Assembly: GCF_001623875.1 (NCBI RefSeq)
Contig: NZ_LWAE01000011.1
Span: 54,300 to 118,299, forward strand
Length of the DNA: 64,000 nt
Direction of reading: 5' to 3'
DNA from: Clostridium magnum DSM 2767
Lineage (GTDB): Bacteria > Bacillota > Clostridia > Clostridiales > Clostridiaceae
Position 1 is the first letter of the stretch; the number at the start of each line of letters is the position of its first letter. Below the pieces are notes generated by a model. It saw nothing but the letters and a program-made list of their open reading frames with translations. It was not told where the DNA came from and did not search any database. The position numbers and the translations under genes were made by a program. Shown in pieces: positions 33,601 through 41,153 of this stretch.

Positions 33601-35726
33601 CACTTGTATTATATAATTCCTTTATAAGTTCATGGAAACTAAGTGCAAAAAGTACATTAAGTGAATTTATAAAAGCCTACTCCATTGGACTGGAGACAGG
33701 AAACCTGAATTATGCCTGCTCAGCAGCCTGCTTATATAGCATTTACGCTTATTATTCAGGACAGAACTTGATGGATTTAGAGAAAAAGATGTGTGAGTAT
33801 AATAACTTTATGGATAATATAAAAAATAAGGAAGCGCTTACTACACAGTCAATATATCATCAATCAGTATTAAATTTAATAGGTCGTTCAAATAATACGT
33901 ATTCCTTGAAGGGGAAAGCCTACGATGAAGACCAAATGATACCTATACACTTAGAAACAAAGGATATAAATAACCTTTGCGATGTGTATATAAATAAATC
34001 GATTCTTTCATACTTATTTGGCGAATATGATGAGGCTTTAAAAAATTCTATACTAGCAGAAAAGTATTTAGATGGAGTAAGTGGTACCTTAAGCATTCCG
34101 GTTTTTTATTTTTATAATTCATTAATTATGATCTCTAGCTTTGATGAGTGTCAAACTTTATCTAGAAGAAATGAAATCCTAAATAAAGTTTCTGCAAATC
34201 AACGGAAAATGAAGAAATGGTCAAAACATGCAAAGAGTAATTTTTTACATAAACTATATTTAGTGGAAGCAGAAAAGGAAAAAGTTTTGGGAAAAACTCT
34301 TAAAGCTATTGATTTTTATGAAAAGTCCATCGAATTAGCAGCATATAGTGGCTATATTCAAGAGGAAGCACTTGCAAATGAATTATCAGCAAAATTATAC
34401 CTACATTTAGGAAACAAACGGGTAGCAAAGGTTTATATGGAACAAGCAGTATATTGCTATATTTTATGGGGAGCAACTTCCAAAGTAAATCATTTAAAGG
34501 TATTATATCCACAACTTTTAGGTTTTCATAAGAATGATGATACATCTATTAAAAATATGACTGTTAATTTGGAAAATAAAACAGATAAAGGTTCTATGGT
34601 TCTAGATACCGCAACAATTATAAAGGCAACCCATACAATTTCCAGTGAAATTAAATTAGAAGAACTTCTGAAAAAGCTTGTATATATAGTCCTTGAAAAT
34701 GCGGGAGCACAAAAGGTTTGCTACCTAATAAAAAACGAAGAAAAATATGTTATACAAGCAGAAGGAAATATAGATGGAAATAAAATAGAAGTTATGAAAG
34801 AAACTGATATTGAAAACAATGAAAGTTTACCGAAGAAGATAATTTACTACGTAGGACGTTCAGGGGATAGTGTTATACTTAATGATGCTTCAACTTCGGA
34901 AAAATATAAAAATGATCCGTATATCACTGCTAAAAAACCTAAGTCAATCATGTGCATACCAGTGATAAGTAAGGGGAATTTACTAGGCATACTTTATCTA
35001 GAAAACAGCTTAATCGAAGGCATATTTAATAATGAACGTATAGAAATATTGAAGATTATCTCTTCACAATTAGCAATTTCCATGGAAAATGCAGTTCTTT
35101 ACGCTAATTTGGAGCATTCTGAAAAGCAGCTCAGAAAGCATTATGATGAACTTGAAGAATTGGTAGAAGAAAGAACAGCTAAACTAAAAGAAGAAATTGC
35201 TGAGCGTAAAAAAGCTGAAAAATTATTAGAAGAAATGGCTAACCATGATACTCTTACTGGTCTTCCGAACAGAAAATTATTTTATAGCCAACTAAAAAAT
35301 TCACTACAATTGGCAAAAGATAATAATTTTTCATTAGCAATTCTATTTATTGATTTAGATGGTTTTAAAACAATAAATGACACATTTGGACATGATAGCG
35401 GAGATATAGTTCTAAAATTTGTTTCAAAAAGGCTGCTTTCGGTTGTAAGAGAAGGTGATGTGGTTTCAAGATTTGGTGGAGATGAGTTTATAATAGTTAT
35501 GAAAAACTTATATAATACTAATATTATAAGTGATGTCTGCCAAAATATTATTAATGAGGTTGGGAAAAAAACTATTTTAGGTGAAAATGAGGGATATGTC
35601 TCAGCAAGTATAGGTGTTTCTATTTTCCCAGATCATGGAGATAGCATGGAAGAACTAATAAAAAAAGCTGATGCTGCAATGTATATAGCAAAAAAATCCG
35701 GAAAAAATAAGGTTGTTTTTAGTTAA
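30681..35726 (+). CDS. Pseudokinase-AAA ATPase-GAF-GGDEF signalling protein
   Basis: A 1681-residue soluble signalling protein. Residues 1-265 form a Ser/Thr kinase fold that keeps Lys36 but has lost the catalytic Asp (HKAINPHN at 127-134 in place of HRDLKPxN) and the DFG Asp (GFG at 148-150). Residues about 290-480 form an AAA_16 ATPase with Walker A GYSGVGKS (329-336) and Walker B FLDDLQWAD near 456. A long TPR-like helical region follows (about 690-1290), then a GAF domain (about 1320-1470), a coiled coil, and a diguanylate cyclase with intact GGDEF (1599-1603) and an RxxD inhibitory site (1590-1593). It likely makes c-di-GMP under GAF and ATPase control. AGGAGG lies 8 nt upstream. Confidence 0.92.
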   Translation: MVNIPGYNLGEKIYEGNKTIVYSGVRLNDSKPVLLKLLCVEYPNLYDVIKLKNEYELNQKIHSNNIVKIYDMENYEKTPVLILENFDGKLFREILNKFKKFSLMDFLIIAIKLSQALIDIYNSNIIHKAINPHNIIINMETKTVKLTGFGNASLFSQELSTIDVITDLETTLEYISPEQTGKMKRKIDYRTDFYSLGIIFYEMLTGFLPFQAKDKLAVVHCHLAVKPISPYENDPNIPKIISDIVMKLMEKMPENRYQSAIGLKVDLQKCKELLENTGSVEYFKIGEKDFSESFKIPDKLYGREKEIETLKSAFQRINKNLREVVMVTGYSGVGKSQLVNTVRRSIKKQLGYFISGKFDQFEHDIPYSALIHSFKDLVQQILGESKEQIEVWKNKLLDSLGSNGQIIINVIPEVEFIIGKQTEVIEVSAEETKNRFFKVFKDFVKTFCEAQHPLIIFLDDLQWADLSCLKLIEILISDSQINNLLFIGAYRDNEVHEKHPLKFTLDKIQSENIVVNTIFLKPLELINIKQLVEGTFHCSLKEANLLSELSHQKTGGNPFFLSQFLYSLYTEQLIKFNKKEWKWQWNLESIKKSQITDNVVELISNRISKFPQNTIETLKLASCIGNQFDLDTLSIICERDLRDTYSDICTALKEGMILPLDNSSSGGYTFLHDRIQQAAYSLIEEKNRKEIHVKIGRLMISGTDLEKDRRKVLDIVNQLNLGIELIHNPSEKEQIAKLELIAGKMAKKSTAYDTAYKYLCVGIMLMDNYGWENSYELTHSLYVEAAQIACLNGEYNAVEQYIEIALNNSKNVIDKVKLYEIKIIAYTAQNKKSEVLDTALFVLKLLGMKFPKNPRLSDVLISLVKTKFMLIGKEPSDLLELPEMTDLFLSAALRIMVRMGMSTYMLNPNLFLLITLKAVRLYIRHGNLDSSSIGYAAYGMLLCGIGDINSGYKFGQLSLKLLDKFDGKEYKAQTLVLYNSFISSWKLSAKSTLSEFIKAYSIGLETGNLNYACSAACLYSIYAYYSGQNLMDLEKKMCEYNNFMDNIKNKEALTTQSIYHQSVLNLIGRSNNTYSLKGKAYDEDQMIPIHLETKDINNLCDVYINKSILSYLFGEYDEALKNSILAEKYLDGVSGTLSIPVFYFYNSLIMISSFDECQTLSRRNEILNKVSANQRKMKKWSKHAKSNFLHKLYLVEAEKEKVLGKTLKAIDFYEKSIELAAYSGYIQEEALANELSAKLYLHLGNKRVAKVYMEQAVYCYILWGATSKVNHLKVLYPQLLGFHKNDDTSIKNMTVNLENKTDKGSMVLDTATIIKATHTISSEIKLEELLKKLVYIVLENAGAQKVCYLIKNEEKYVIQAEGNIDGNKIEVMKETDIENNESLPKKIIYYVGRSGDSVILNDASTSEKYKNDPYITAKKPKSIMCIPVISKGNLLGILYLENSLIEGIFNNERIEILKIISSQLAISMENAVLYANLEHSEKQLRKHYDELEELVEERTAKLKEEIAERKKAEKLLEEMANHDTLTGLPNRKLFYSQLKNSLQLAKDNNFSLAILFIDLDGFKTINDTFGHDSGDIVLKFVSKRLLSVVREGDVVSRFGGDEFIIVMKNLYNTNIISDVCQNIINEVGKKTILGENEGYVSASIGVSIFPDHGDSMEELIKKADAAMYIAKKSGKNKVVFS

Positions 35727-35825
35727 CGACAGCTTATCAGATATAGTAACAAAAGCCTTCATTCTTATTTAGTATGGAGGCTTGAGTTGTATTTGTGTAG
35801 TATATAGTATTATATTAAAGAGATT

Positions 35826-36027
35826 TATTAAATGGCTTCATAATGGAACAACTCAAAGACCATATTCAGGCTGGATTTAAATGAAGTAGACAAGTAGTTT
35901 GAAAAACATGGATTTAACACCCATGTTTTTTTCAAAAGGTATCCTACTATAAAAATGGTAGGGAAGCAAGATGAAGAAAGAATCGGAAATGCCAGCGGTT
36001 TTGATTATAAATATTTTGAACTATGAA
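35826..36027 (+). pseudogene. Degenerate short coding remnant
   Basis: A protein-like reading appears in two frames. The first reads FIKWLHNGTTQRPYSG and is interrupted at about 35875. A shifted frame continues LDLNEVDK, a stop, then FEKHGFNTHVFFKRYPTIKM and on to ...GNASGFDYKYFEL. No start or ribosome site is visible and I do not recognise the family. It may be the decayed tail of a small gene. Confidence 0.3.
35902..35933 (+). terminator. Terminator after the GGDEF protein
   Basis: AAAAACATGG pairs with CCATGTTTTT (35902-35911 with 35921-35930) around a 9-nt loop, then more Ts. It is the first strong hairpin downstream of the large signalling gene. Confidence 0.65.
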
Positions 36028-36085
36028 TTAAAATTAAATTTATTATAAATACTAGTATTGATTTCAAGAAAGGAGATAATTAATT

Positions 36086-36304
36086 ATGGAAGCTGGTGGA
36101 AGAAATAAGTTAATTGGTAAAGTTAAAGAAATAAAAACTGATACTAGTATGGTTGAGATAAAAATGTCCGTTTATGGATGAGATAACTCTGCTGTCGTTA
36201 CGTCTGTAATGAGTAAAGAAAGTTTAGAGGAGTCCGGATTAAAACAAGGAGATACAGTTGAAGCTTTAATTAAACCTAATAGTGTTGTTTGCGTTAAACA
36301 TTAA
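36086..36304 (+). pseudogene. Molbindin (Mop) with an in-frame TGA codon
   Basis: The frame encodes a 72-codon TOBE/Mop molybdate-binding protein: GGRNKLIGKVKEIKTDTSMV, then VEIKMSVYG, a TGA at 36179-36181, then DNSAVVTSVMSKESLEESGL and GDTVEALIKPNSVVCVKH. Mop proteins bind molybdate or tungstate as small oligomers. At the TGA, relatives usually have Gly, so a single G-to-T change in GGA would explain it. A good AAAGGAGAT site precedes the ATG, and the rest of the frame is well preserved, so the mutation is recent or the codon is read through. No selenocysteine element was recognised downstream. Confidence 0.75.
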
Positions 36305-36339
36305 TTATTTAACTCCATGAACAGGAGAGTTTCAAATAT

Positions 36340-36510
36340 AATAGCAATGCTAAAATAAATAGCCCTGGACTAATCCAAGGCTATTCATTAGTTCTATGTC
36401 TAACTGGAGTTAGAATAAAGTAATTATAATCGATACATATTAGAGTATAACCACATAATAAAAATATAACCACATTAAACAAATAACAGTTATAATTTAA
36501 ATAATATTAC
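36340..36510. repeat. Direct repeat, copy 1 (contains a terminator hairpin)
   Basis: About 170 bp are nearly identical to 39231-39400. They include the hairpin ATAGCCCTGGA-CTAA-TCCAAGGCTAT (near 36359-36384), TAGTTCTATGTCTAACTGG and AACCACATAATAAAAATATA. The hairpin could terminate the upstream molbindin gene. The two copies bracket the permease/creatininase pair. Confidence 0.8.
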
Positions 36511-36523
36511 AAATATTTTTAGC

Positions 36524-36883
36524 TTAGTTAGCATTTATTTTGAAAATATTTGCTGTATTATGAGTTTCATCCCACTCTCCATGTGTTTCATAAATATAAA
36601 TTCCTTTTTCTTTAGGAAGCAGAATTATCCTATCTTCTTTTTTATCACTATAAAATCTGAAATATCTATCTACTACCTTCCACTGCGAACTATCCCACTT
36701 AGTTATAGTTATTGAAATAATCTTTGGTGGTTTTTGTGGAAAGTTATACTCAAGTAAATCCTCACTCCCAACATTAACTGGTTTATAATCTCTTAATGTT
36801 TCAGCTGGGTCTCCAAAAATATTACTATTTCCTCCACTACCTTTATCAAACCAATTAAAATCTGCATTTTTCAAAAGGATCAT
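36524..36883 (-). CDS. Hypothetical protein, 119 residues
   Basis: I do not recognise the family. The protein is soluble, has no signal peptide and is rich in aromatic and charged residues, with a beta-strand-like pattern in its second half (PPKIISITITKWDSSQWKVV, then RIILLPKEKGIYIYETHGEW). A truncated paralogue of its first 24 residues, fused to the same downstream flank, lies at 39383-39472; both contain FNWFDK..GGNSNI. The ribosome site is weak, so the true start may differ. Confidence 0.55.
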   Translation of the reverse strand: MILLKNADFNWFDKGSGGNSNIFGDPAETLRDYKPVNVGSEDLLEYNFPQKPPKIISITITKWDSSQWKVVDRYFRFYSDKKEDRIILLPKEKGIYIYETHGEWDETHNTANIFKINAN

Positions 36884-36997
36884 CTTTATAAATCGCAGTT
36901 GATATCATAGTAATAATTTGCATTTATCAGTGCATAAGTTAGTATTGGGTACTTATAAATATTAGTTTATTGAGAAATTCTAAAAGGAGGAGTATTA

Positions 36998-38359
36998 ATG
37001 TCAAACGATTCATTAAAGCGTGATTTAAAGGCCAGACATCTCATGATGATATCTATAGGTGGGGTAATCGGTGCAGGTTATTTTCTTGGAGCTGGTGCAG
37101 CTATTAAAACTGCTGGACCAGCGGTAGTAATTTCATATGCTTTAGGTGGTTTAGTTACAATACTTGTTATGGCACTTCTTGCTGAAATGGCTGTAGCCAT
37201 GCCATTAGCAGGTTCCTTTCAGACTTACGCCTCCAAAGCAATTAGCCCTTGGGCTGGATTTGTTACAGGTTGGACTTATTGGTTAGCTTTTTTAATTGGT
37301 CCTGCATCAGAAACAATTGCCGCAGGAACTTTCTTGCATTTATGGTTTCCAACTGTGCCAGTATGGGTATTCTGTTTAGTTGTTGCTATATTAATGACAA
37401 TTGTAAATTTGATTGGTGTACTTGTTTTTGGTGAAGTTGAATTCTGGCTAAGCTTAATAAAAGTAGTTGCTTTACTAGTATTTATTATATGGGGCGCCAC
37501 TGCACTATTAGGTATTCCAATGCAAACAGACATTAGTTTAGCAAACCTCACTTCTAACGGAGGATTCGCACCAGCAGGCTTGGCAGGAATTTTTGGTGCA
37601 ATGATTATAGTAATTTTTGCATATGGTGGTACAGAAGCTATAGGTACAGCTGCAGAAGAAAGCTCTCATCCGGAAAGAGATATTCCTAAAGCTCTCACAG
37701 GAACAGTAATTAGAATAATCGTTCTATATATCATATCCATAACTGTATTGGTTACTGTTTTGCCTTGGAATAAGGCAGGAGTTAGTTCTAGTCCTTATGT
37801 AGATGCTTTCAATATACTAGGAGGTCCAGTAGCAGGCAATATAATGAATTTCGTAGTTTTAACTGCAGCACTTTCCTGCATAGATACAGGAGTATATGCT
37901 ACTTCTCGTATGTTATTTTCACTATCTAGAGACGGTTTTTTTCCAAAGACATTTGCAAAACTTCATCCAGAACGTAAGACTCCTGTTAACGCTATTTTTG
38001 TAAGTAGTTTGGTTTTGTTTATTGGGGCTATAATGTTCTTTTTATTCCCAGACTTTGCGTATGTTTGGTTAGCTAGCCTATCAGGTTTTGGATTTCTTTT
38101 TACCTGGCTTATGATAGCTCTAAGTCAGCCAGGAATGCGTAAGATTATTGAGAAAAAAGATCCTTCTCTATTAAAGTGGAAGGTTCCATTTTATCCTTAT
38201 ACTCAGTATTTGGTTGTTATTTTAATGATAGCAATTCTAGCTGCCCAATTATTTGTACCAAACGGTTGGATTATTCTTGCAGCAGGGTTAGGATGGTTAG
38301 TGTTTGCTTCTATCTATTATTTTGTTTTTGCTAAAAATTCCTCAAAAAAGGATAACTAA
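36998..38359 (+). CDS. APC-family amino acid permease
   Basis: A 453-residue permease with 12 membrane helices, of the amino acid transporter (AAT/GABA permease) branch. The N-terminus is KRDLKARHLMMISIGGVIGAG, where IGGVIGAG is the substrate-binding unwound part of helix 1. The fold continues with AYGGTEAIGTAAEESSHPERDIPKA, the conserved loop after helix 6. AAAGGAGGAG lies 7 nt upstream. It is followed 86 bp later by a creatininase-family amidohydrolase, which suggests uptake of a nitrogen compound that the enzyme then hydrolyses. The exact substrate is not predictable. Confidence 0.9.
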   Translation: MSNDSLKRDLKARHLMMISIGGVIGAGYFLGAGAAIKTAGPAVVISYALGGLVTILVMALLAEMAVAMPLAGSFQTYASKAISPWAGFVTGWTYWLAFLIGPASETIAAGTFLHLWFPTVPVWVFCLVVAILMTIVNLIGVLVFGEVEFWLSLIKVVALLVFIIWGATALLGIPMQTDISLANLTSNGGFAPAGLAGIFGAMIIVIFAYGGTEAIGTAAEESSHPERDIPKALTGTVIRIIVLYIISITVLVTVLPWNKAGVSSSPYVDAFNILGGPVAGNIMNFVVLTAALSCIDTGVYATSRMLFSLSRDGFFPKTFAKLHPERKTPVNAIFVSSLVLFIGAIMFFLFPDFAYVWLASLSGFGFLFTWLMIALSQPGMRKIIEKKDPSLLKWKVPFYPYTQYLVVILMIAILAAQLFVPNGWIILAAGLGWLVFASIYYFVFAKNSSKKDN

Positions 38360-38445
38360 TATTGCAGATAAACTATATTAATTAGGATGCTTAAACTTTT
38401 GTGCAGCCTAATAATTTATATACATTGGCAAAGGGAGTGAATATC

Positions 38446-39207
38446 ATGAAAGAGGCTATGAATATTACCGGTCTCAATTTTAAAAATGGAAATTTTGATA
38501 AGGCTATATTAGCTGTAGGATCCTGCGAAAATCATGGGTGGCATCTTCCGTTAGGTAATGATACACATGTATCCTATAAGCTTGCAGTTAAAATTGCGGA
38601 AAAGGTGGATGGGTTACTTGTCTTACCTCCTGTAACAGTAGGTTATAGTGAGCATTATGGTCATTTTCCTTTTACTCTCTCACTTAAAGCTGAGACACTG
38701 ATAGAGGTATTAAAGGATATACTATCTTCTGTAGTTAAAAATGGTATTAAAAAGATATTTATATTAAATGGACACGATGGAAACATTGCTCCTATAGAGA
38801 TTGCAAGCCGTGCTGTGAAGATGATGTTTCCAGAGGTTAAGATAGCATCTTTAGATGCTTGGTGGGTTGCAGCTGGAAAACTATTACCTCCAGATACTTT
38901 TGAAGTATGGGATGGACTTGGTCATGCAGGAGAAGGGGAAACTTCCATCGCCCTTTCATTGTTTAGTGAACTTGTAGATATGAAATATGCAGAGGGAGTA
39001 GTTCCAAGTCTTCCTCCAAACATTGATATAAAGTGGAATTTTGCTGAACTTACTGACTGTGGTGCTACTGGAGACCCTACAAAGGCTACTGCAGAGAAGG
39101 GTTTAAAAATGGAAAAGGTGCTTATAGATTTGATTGTGAATTTTCTTAAAGACATGGATAACTGTGGATGGAAGTATAATTCAGATAAATCAGCAATAAG
39201 GACTTAA
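38446..39207 (+). CDS. Creatininase-family amidohydrolase
   Basis: A 253-residue metal-dependent amidohydrolase. Metal-ligand motifs are SCENHGWHLPLGNDTHVS (Glu, His, Asp), LNGHDGNIAPI (His, Asp) and HAGEGETS (Glu), which match the creatininase family. Family members hydrolyse cyclic amides such as creatinine, or act in riboflavin, mycofactocin or inositol pathways, so the reaction is uncertain. AAGGGAG lies 8 nt before the chosen ATG at 38446; the open frame extends upstream without a plausible start. It probably forms a unit with the upstream permease. Confidence 0.85.
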   Translation: MKEAMNITGLNFKNGNFDKAILAVGSCENHGWHLPLGNDTHVSYKLAVKIAEKVDGLLVLPPVTVGYSEHYGHFPFTLSLKAETLIEVLKDILSSVVKNGIKKIFILNGHDGNIAPIEIASRAVKMMFPEVKIASLDAWWVAAGKLLPPDTFEVWDGLGHAGEGETSIALSLFSELVDMKYAEGVVPSLPPNIDIKWNFAELTDCGATGDPTKATAEKGLKMEKVLIDLIVNFLKDMDNCGWKYNSDKSAIRT

Positions 39208-39230
39208 GCAGAGTAAAAAATATTAAATAA

Positions 39231-39475
39231 AATAGCAATGTTAAGATAAATAGCCCTGGACTAATCCAAGGCTATTTATTAGTTCTATGTCTAACTGGAG
39301 TTAGAATAAAGTAGCTATAATAGATACATATTAGATTATAACCACATAATAAAAATATAACCATATTAAACAAATAACAGTTCTAATTTAAATAATTAAT
39401 ATTACTATTTCCTCCAATATCTTTATCAAACCAATTAAAATATTTACTATCACTATTAAAGTTACTTTTCATATA
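39231..39475. repeat. Direct repeat, copy 2, with a 320-bp internal deletion
   Basis: The first 170 bp match 36340-36510, including the terminator hairpin (about 39249-39274). The last 70 bp match the 5' end of the 119-residue gene (around 36822-36890). The junction carries AATATTAC, a sequence found at both deletion end points in copy 1 (about 36504 and 36823), so copy 2 looks like copy 1 after a short-homology deletion. Confidence 0.75.
39383..39472 (-). pseudogene. Truncated paralogue of the 119-residue protein
   Basis: A 29-codon frame has a good ribosome site (GAGGTGG, 5 nt upstream). It begins MKSNFNSDSKYFNWFDK and continues DIGGNSNINYLN, matching residues 9-21 of the intact paralogue at 36524 before the deletion joins it to intergenic sequence. 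It also shows what the original N-terminus of the family may have looked like. Confidence 0.6.
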
Positions 39476-39560
39476 ATCCACCTCATAAACTATTCGAGTT
39501 CAAGATAAGACCTATTAACTTACACCTGTGACATAATCCGAATAGCCCTAAAACTTATTT

Positions 39561-39917
39561 TCAAACCTTTTTATTGTTGTTGTTTATGTTTTCGCTTTCT
39601 AGTTTCTTCTGTTTTAAATCATCATATCTTCTATTACTCAAAAACCAAGACATAATAGAAAAAATAACTCCAAGAATGATACCTATTATTAATGCAATAG
39701 GTAAAATATCTCCTTGCTCAAATCCAAAAAATCTGCGTTTTTCTAGAATAAAAAAGAAACCTAAAATAACATAGAGGGTACAAAAAGGAATTGATGTTTT
39801 AAAAAAATACTTAAAAAAACCCTTTCTAATTGTTTTTGACCATTCAATAAAAAAATCTTCATCATAACTATAAACTAGTCTTAATATTTTTCTGATAACC
39901 TTCTTCTTCTCCACCAT
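39561..39917 (-). CDS. Small two-helix membrane protein, unknown function
   Basis: A 118-residue protein with a basic N-terminus, two hydrophobic segments (about 40-58 and 73-93) and a charged C-terminal tail ending in an Asn run (ENINNNNKKV). By the positive-inside rule both ends are cytoplasmic. The ATG at 39917 follows AGGGGTG; a GTG at 39923 overlaps that site. I do not recognise the family and no neighbour gives a functional hint. Confidence 0.6.
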   Translation of the reverse strand: MVEKKKVIRKILRLVYSYDEDFFIEWSKTIRKGFFKYFFKTSIPFCTLYVILGFFFILEKRRFFGFEQGDILPIALIIGIILGVIFSIMSWFLSNRRYDDLKQKKLESENINNNNKKV

Positions 39918-40074
39918 AATCACCCCTATTTTACAATTAAATTAGTTTGCAAAGAATACTATAGCTTTTTATAAGGTTACCTCATCATAATAAATTACGA
40001 TTATTTAAATATCTCAAATTTATCTGATTCTATAAAAACTCTCCTTAAACAACGGGATTTTCTTCTTAATGATT

Positions 40075-40830
40075 CTACTGCATCACCATTCCACCATCAA
40101 CATTTATAACTTGCCCTGTAATGTACTCTGACATGTTTGAAACAAGGAATAAAACTGCATTAGCTACTGCTTCAGGTTTACCGTAAGCTTTCATTGGAAT
40201 TTTAGATAACATTTCTTCAGTTACTTTTTCTGAAAGCGCTGTTGTCATATCTGTTGATATATATCCCGGAGCAACAGCATTTACCTTTATGCCTCGATCT
40301 GCTAATTCTCTTGCTACTGTTTTAGTAAAACCTATAAGCCCAGCCTTGGAGGCAGAATAATTTGCCTGACCAACATTTCCTGTTATACCTACAACACTTG
40401 CTATATTAACTATATTGCCAGATTTTTGTTTTAACATATGTTTAGATACAAATTTAGTACAATTAAATGCACCGGTAAGATTTACACCAAGCACCTTATC
40501 CCAGTTTTCTTTCTTCATAGTCATCATTATGCCATCACTTGTTACACCTGCATTATTTACTAAAATATCAATTCTTCCAAATCTTTTAATAATATACTGT
40601 ACTACCTGCTTAGTGGACTCCTCAGAGCTTACATCATGGACTAATCCCAAAGCTTCAACCTTATAAGCAGATGCTATTTCACTTGCAGTCTGTTTTGTTC
40701 TCTCTTCATTAACACCAGTTATAACTACCTTTATCTTCTGCTCTGCTAACTTTTCAGCAATAGATCTTCCAAGTCCTCGTGTTCCCCCTGTTACTAAAGC
40801 TATTTTGTCTGTTAAACCTAAATTAATCAT
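40075..40830 (-). CDS. fabG: 3-oxoacyl-ACP reductase
   Basis: A 251-residue classical short-chain dehydrogenase that reduces 3-oxoacyl-ACP with NADPH in fatty acid elongation. The cofactor loop is VTGGTRGLGRSIA, the NNAG motif is at 92-95, and the catalytic residues are Asn117, Ser145, Tyr158 and Lys162 (NYSASKAG). The C-terminal MSEYITGQVINVDGGMVM is the standard FabG ending. AAGGAGG lies 6 nt upstream. It is not in a fab cluster, so it may be a second FabG-like enzyme acting on another 3-oxo substrate. Confidence 0.88.
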   Translation of the reverse strand: MINLGLTDKIALVTGGTRGLGRSIAEKLAEQKIKVVITGVNEERTKQTASEIASAYKVEALGLVHDVSSEESTKQVVQYIIKRFGRIDILVNNAGVTSDGIMMTMKKENWDKVLGVNLTGAFNCTKFVSKHMLKQKSGNIVNIASVVGITGNVGQANYSASKAGLIGFTKTVARELADRGIKVNAVAPGYISTDMTTALSEKVTEEMLSKIPMKAYGKPEAVANAVLFLVSNMSEYITGQVINVDGGMVMQ

Positions 40831-41153
40831 AATTACCTCCTTGCCTTCACACTTCTCAGATTATTACAATATTCAAAACTGAATTTGTTTTCATTTTGCA
40901 TTAGCATAAAATAGGTTATTTGTAAAATATAAACTTTTTATTCCGCTCTAATTACAGTGCTTTCGCAGCTCTCAAGAGCTCCGGAAACAAGAAGTGACCA
41001 CAGACCTAAGTATTAGGTGACTGTCACCTGTCGAATTGCAAAGGGTATTAGTAGAACTTAAGATATGGAACGGTGAAGTTTACATATAAGAGGTGGCCCA
41101 TCTATTTGTAGATTTAAACATAGATGGGCCTATTTCTGTTGTCTTTATTATGC
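40831..41153. other. Intergenic region with short palindromes
   Basis: This 320-bp gap holds the fabG promoter side, a perfect short palindrome AGGTGAC-T-GTCACCT (41015-41029), a stretch CAGCTCTCAAGAGCTCC near 40969 that can pair on itself, and the large hairpin at 41093-41142. I see no coding frame and recognise no known RNA family. Confidence 0.5.
41093..41142 (-). terminator. Repeated hairpin, copy 1 (terminator of the 540-residue gene)
   Basis: GGCCCATCTAT pairs with ATAGATGGGCC around an AT-rich loop of about 14-17 nt. With its flanks (TAAGAGGTG on the left, TATTTC on the right) it is almost identical to the hairpin at 46592-46640. It lies just beyond the stop of the minus-strand gene at 41154, so here it fits a terminator. 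Confidence 0.65.

Noticed and set aside
36179..36304. Selenocysteine insertion at the TGA of the molbindin gene
   Set aside because: No bacterial SECIS-like stem-loop with an apical GU was recognised just downstream, and relatives have Gly rather than Cys at this position.
41015..41029. The palindrome AGGTGACTGTCACCT as an operator
   Set aside because: It is a single site in the fabG upstream region with no neighbouring regulator and no second copy seen in the window, so there is not enough support for a functional call.
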